From Castellaniella daejeonensis (GTDB lineage Bacteria; Pseudomonadota; Gammaproteobacteria; Burkholderiales; Burkholderiaceae_B), in contig NZ_BAAAFN010000015.1 in the NCBI RefSeq assembly GCF_039523555.1, forward strand, positions 620,001 through 684,000: a stretch of 64,000 nucleotides of DNA, given 5' to 3'. Positions 60,854-64,000 of the stretch are shown piece by piece (the first letter of the stretch is position 1; every line of letters starts with the position of its first letter). The translations under genes were made by a program, and so were the position numbers. The notes beneath the pieces are model-generated. The model was not told the DNA's origin. It worked only from the letters and a program-made list of their open reading frames with translations, and made no database searches.

Positions 60854-61663
60854 ATGTTCAAGAACCACACCTTGCGTGGCATGCTGGGCGGCGCCCTGCT
60901 GGCCGCCTGCACCACCCTGGCCCTGGGCATGGCGCCCGCGGCCTCGGCGGAAACCATCGACCAGGTCAAGCAAAAGGGCGAGCTGACGGTCGGCATGCTG
61001 GTTGATTTTCCGCCCTACGGCATCATGAACACCGAGAACCAGCCCGACGGCTACGACGCCGATGTGGCCAAGCTCCTGGCCAAGGACCTGGGCGTGAAGG
61101 TGAAGATCGTGCCGGTGACCGGCCCCAACCGCATCCCCTACCTGCTGACCGACAAGGTCGACGTGCTGGTGGCCTCGCTGGCGATCACGCCGGAACGCGC
61201 CAAGCAGGTGCAGTTCTCGCATCCGTATTCGGCCGCGCAGATCGTGGTGTTCGGTGGCAAGGACCTGAAGATCTCCGGCCCGGAAGGCCTGTCTGGCAAG
61301 CGCATCGGCGTGGCACGCGCCAGCACCCAGGACATCGCGGTCAGCAAGATCGCGCCGAAGGACGCCGACGTCCGCCGCTTCGACGACGACGCCTCGGCCA
61401 TGCAGGCCCTGCTGTCGGGCCAGGTCGATGCGATCGGCTGCTCGACCACGGTGGCCGCGGGCATCGCCAAGCGTGCGCCGGACCGCTTCGACAGCAAGTT
61501 CGTGCTGCTGCAGCAGGAAATGGCGGTGGCCATGCGCCCGGGCCAGCCGGAAACGCTCAAGGCCGTCAATGAGCTGATCGACCGCAACATCCAGAACGGC
61601 GAATTCAGCAAGCTCTACCAGAAATGGCTGGGCACGCCGCTGCCCCAGCTGAAGCAATCCTGA
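60854..61663 (+). CDS. Periplasmic substrate-binding protein, SBP_bac_3 type
   Basis: 269 residues. Signal peptide of about 32 residues (MFKNHTLRGMLGGALLAAC...PAASA). Mature domain of the amino-acid-binding family 3: KQKGELTVGMLVDFPPYGI, GYDADVAKLLAKDLGVKV and VDVLVASLAITPERAKQVQFSHPY. Family members bind amino acids or opines, and some bind sugar acids. The canonical alpha-carboxylate Arg follows a Thr-x-x-R pattern (ITPERAKQV), which is kept. Ligand inferred from neighbours: 2-ketogluconate or similar. Confidence 0.88.
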   Translation: MFKNHTLRGMLGGALLAACTTLALGMAPAASAETIDQVKQKGELTVGMLVDFPPYGIMNTENQPDGYDADVAKLLAKDLGVKVKIVPVTGPNRIPYLLTDKVDVLVASLAITPERAKQVQFSHPYSAAQIVVFGGKDLKISGPEGLSGKRIGVARASTQDIAVSKIAPKDADVRRFDDDASAMQALLSGQVDAIGCSTTVAAGIAKRAPDRFDSKFVLLQQEMAVAMRPGQPETLKAVNELIDRNIQNGEFSKLYQKWLGTPLPQLKQS

Positions 61664-61683
61664 TCGACTCCCGACCCGCTCCC

Positions 61684-62454
<771 letters not shown>

Positions 62455-62467
62455 GGATCCGGCTTCC

Positions 62468-63262
62468 ATGCATATTCCTGTTCCGGCGCGTGGCGCGCTG
62501 GTTTCACTCACGGCGTTCGGCGCGGACGAAGTCCGGCGCCACGGCCAGGCCTGGTTCGCGCACCTGGCAATGGCATCCGGCGCCGATGGCTTCGAAGTGC
62601 GCGGCGAGCTGCTGGGCGAGGACGCCGACGGCGAGCTCGATGCGCTGGCGGCACTGGCGTCCGCCAGCGGGCTGGCCCGTGTCTATTCCAGCCCGCACGG
62701 CATGTGGGACGGCACCGGCCGCCTCGATGAGGCGGCCGTTCGTGAAGGCCTGGACCGCGCGATCCGGCTGGGTGCCGGCTGGCTGAAGATGTCGATCGGT
62801 GCCTTCGCTCCGGGTGCGGCGGCCGGGCTGCCCTCCTTGCGGGCCCTGCTGGATGGCCACCCGGTCGAACTGCTGGTGGAGAACGACCAGACGGAATCGG
62901 CGGGCACCATCCCGGCACTGTCGGCCTTTTTCCGCTCGGCCGACGCGGCCGGCTTGCCGCTGGGCATGACTTTCGACATGGGCAACTGGCATTGGGTGGG
63001 CGAGTGTCCCTTGCGGGCGGCCGACGCGTTCGCCGCGCGGGTCCGCTACGTGCATTGCAAGGGGGTGCTGCGGCGGCCCGACCGCTGGGTGGCGGTGCCC
63101 CTGGAATCATCCGCCGCGCCCTGGCGCGCGGTGCTGCGGGCGCTGCCCGCCGCGCCCCGGGCCATCGAATATCCGCTGACCGGTGCCGATCTCGCCCGGG
63201 TCACGGGCCAGGCGCTGGATGCCCTGCGCCGACTGGAGCAATCTACCCATGACAATGCATGA
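62468..63262 (+). CDS. kguE: TIM-barrel sugar isomerase/epimerase, KguE-like
   Basis: 264 residues of the xylose-isomerase-like TIM-barrel (AP_endonuc_2) fold. Motifs resembling KguE of pseudomonad 2-ketogluconate operons are LVSLTAFGADEVRRHGQAWF, GAGWLKMSIGAF, VELLVENDQTESAGTI, GMTFDMGNWHWVGE and VRYVHCKGV. Glu, Asp and His positions that would bind a metal are kept. The reaction of KguE is not settled. Its end overlaps the kinase start by 14 bp. Confidence 0.8.
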   Translation: MHIPVPARGALVSLTAFGADEVRRHGQAWFAHLAMASGADGFEVRGELLGEDADGELDALAALASASGLARVYSSPHGMWDGTGRLDEAAVREGLDRAIRLGAGWLKMSIGAFAPGAAAGLPSLRALLDGHPVELLVENDQTESAGTIPALSAFFRSADAAGLPLGMTFDMGNWHWVGECPLRAADAFAARVRYVHCKGVLRRPDRWVAVPLESSAAPWRAVLRALPAAPRAIEYPLTGADLARVTGQALDALRRLEQSTHDNA

Positions 63263-64000
63263 ACCGCTCGACGTCGTCACGCTGGGCGAGGCGATGGTGA
63301 TGCTGGTGGCCGGGCAGCCCGGGCCGCTGGAGCGCGTGGAAACCTTTCACAAATGCACGGCGGGCGCCGAGACCAACGTGGCCATCGGGCTGGCCCGCCT
63401 GGGCCTGCGGGTGGGCTGGGGCAGCCGGCTGGGACAGGATTCCCTGGGGCGCTACCTGCTCGAGAGCCTGCGTGGAGAAGGCGTGGACTGCTCGCGCGTG
63501 GCCCTGGTGCCGGGCGAGCGGACCGGCTTGCTGTTCAAGAATCGTGTCACGGACGGCAGCGATCCCCTGGTCGAATACCACCGCGCGGGGTCGGCGGCCA
63601 GCCGCATGCGTCCGGACGATGTGGACCGGGACTGGCTGCTGTCTGCCCGGCACCTGCATGCCACCGGCGTGTTCGCGGCGGTGTCGGCCGACAGCTTCGA
63701 GGTATCGCGCCAGACCATGCGCCTGATGCGCGAAGCCGGCAGGACCGTGTCCTTCGACACTAACCTCAGGCCCTCGCTGTGGGCCTCGACCGAGGCCATG
63801 CGCGCCGGCATCAACGAGCTGGCCGGCCTGGCGGACTGGGTGCTGCCGGGGCTGGAAGAAGGCCGCCTGCTGACCGGCGAGCGCAAGCCCGAGGCGATCG
63901 CACGCTTCTATCTCGAGCGGGGGGCGGGGCTGGTGGTGGTCAAGCTTGGCCCCGACGGCGCGTATTACGATGACGGCGCGCGCAGCGGCCGCGTGCCGGC
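63249..64000 (+). CDS. kguK: PfkB-family sugar-acid kinase, 2-ketogluconate kinase-like (3' end outside window)
   Basis: About 250 residues are present with no stop before the edge. The start is ATG 63249 (MTMHEPLDVVTLGEAMVML). PfkB features: GAETNVAIGLARLGLRVGW with the sugar-binding Gly-rich loop, SRLGQDSLGRYLLESLRGEGVD, DGSDPLVEYHRAGSAASRM, SFDTNLRPSLW and VVKLGPDGAYY. The C-terminal signature with the catalytic Asp (DTxGAGD) would lie beyond 64000. It resembles KguK more than KdgK by the REGSAAS-type segment and its neighbour kguE, but 2-keto-3-deoxygluconate kinase cannot be ruled out. Confidence 0.82.
   Translation, partial: MTMHEPLDVVTLGEAMVMLVAGQPGPLERVETFHKCTAGAETNVAIGLARLGLRVGWGSRLGQDSLGRYLLESLRGEGVDCSRVALVPGERTGLLFKNRVTDGSDPLVEYHRAGSAASRMRPDDVDRDWLLSARHLHATGVFAAVSADSFEVSRQTMRLMREAGRTVSFDTNLRPSLWASTEAMRAGINELAGLADWVLPGLEEGRLLTGERKPEAIARFYLERGAGLVVVKLGPDGAYYDDGARSGRVP

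Overview
The window is GC-rich, gene-dense chromosomal DNA from a beta-proteobacterium. Gene content and order suggest the Burkholderiales, most likely an Alcaligenaceae relative of Bordetella or Achromobacter. The supporting features are a 14-gene nuoA-N operon with separate nuoC and nuoD followed by a DUF2818 gene, a Burkholderiales-type general porin, a DUF4148 secreted protein, and the block cysS / alkA-like / accA / tilS / lysC / tRNA-Ser. The assignment is by recognition only; no search was run.

Layout. 1-3.1 kb: roxA (partial) and mutS, minus strand. 3.2-4.2 kb: a collapsed type I-F CRISPR-Cas locus. It holds an internally deleted cas1, then a short chimeric gene that joins the start of cas2-3 to the end of cas6f (csy4), then a leader-like stretch and a three-repeat, two-spacer array. 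4.4-9.2 kb: an OPT-family transporter, a 6-phosphogluconate dehydrogenase and a chemoreceptor. Three copies of a 35-bp repeat with inverted DnaA-box-like arms lie in this part. 9.2-22.3 kb: housekeeping genes (mscS, cysE, trmJ, suhB, a TerC/CBS protein, lpxH, a peptidyl-prolyl isomerase, a TPR protein, cysS, alkA-like, accA, tilS, lysC, tRNA-Ser). 22.5-30.4 kb: a TetR/MFS pair with a palindromic operator, a lipoprotein, an Ap4A phosphorylase-like protein, a fused SpmA-SpmB protein, an FMN-dependent lactate dehydrogenase-like enzyme, a porin with a run of 3' hairpins, and a DUF4148 protein. 30.7-45.8 kb: complex I. 45.8-51.8 kb: a second FMN hydroxy-acid oxidase, serB, vapBC, and an iron-uptake pair (PKHD hydroxylase and TonB-dependent siderophore receptor) behind a Fur-box-like site. 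51.9-55.3 kb: mfd.

55.4-64.0 kb is a sugar-acid catabolic region. It holds a HexR/RpiR-type regulator divergent from edd, with two HexR-like boxes between them. A LacI-family PtxS-like regulator follows, then a perfect PtxS-type palindrome, a four-gene polar-amino-acid-type ABC transporter, and genes resembling kguE and kguK of 2-ketogluconate catabolism. kguK runs off the right edge. The inferred logic is uptake of 2-ketogluconate or a related sugar acid by the ABC system, phosphorylation by KguK, reduction to 6-phosphogluconate by an enzyme outside the window, then entry to the Entner-Doudoroff route through Edd.

The two most notable items are the minimal in-frame-collapsed I-F CRISPR-Cas relic and the kgu-like cluster that has an amino-acid-type ABC importer where characterised clusters have an MFS permease.
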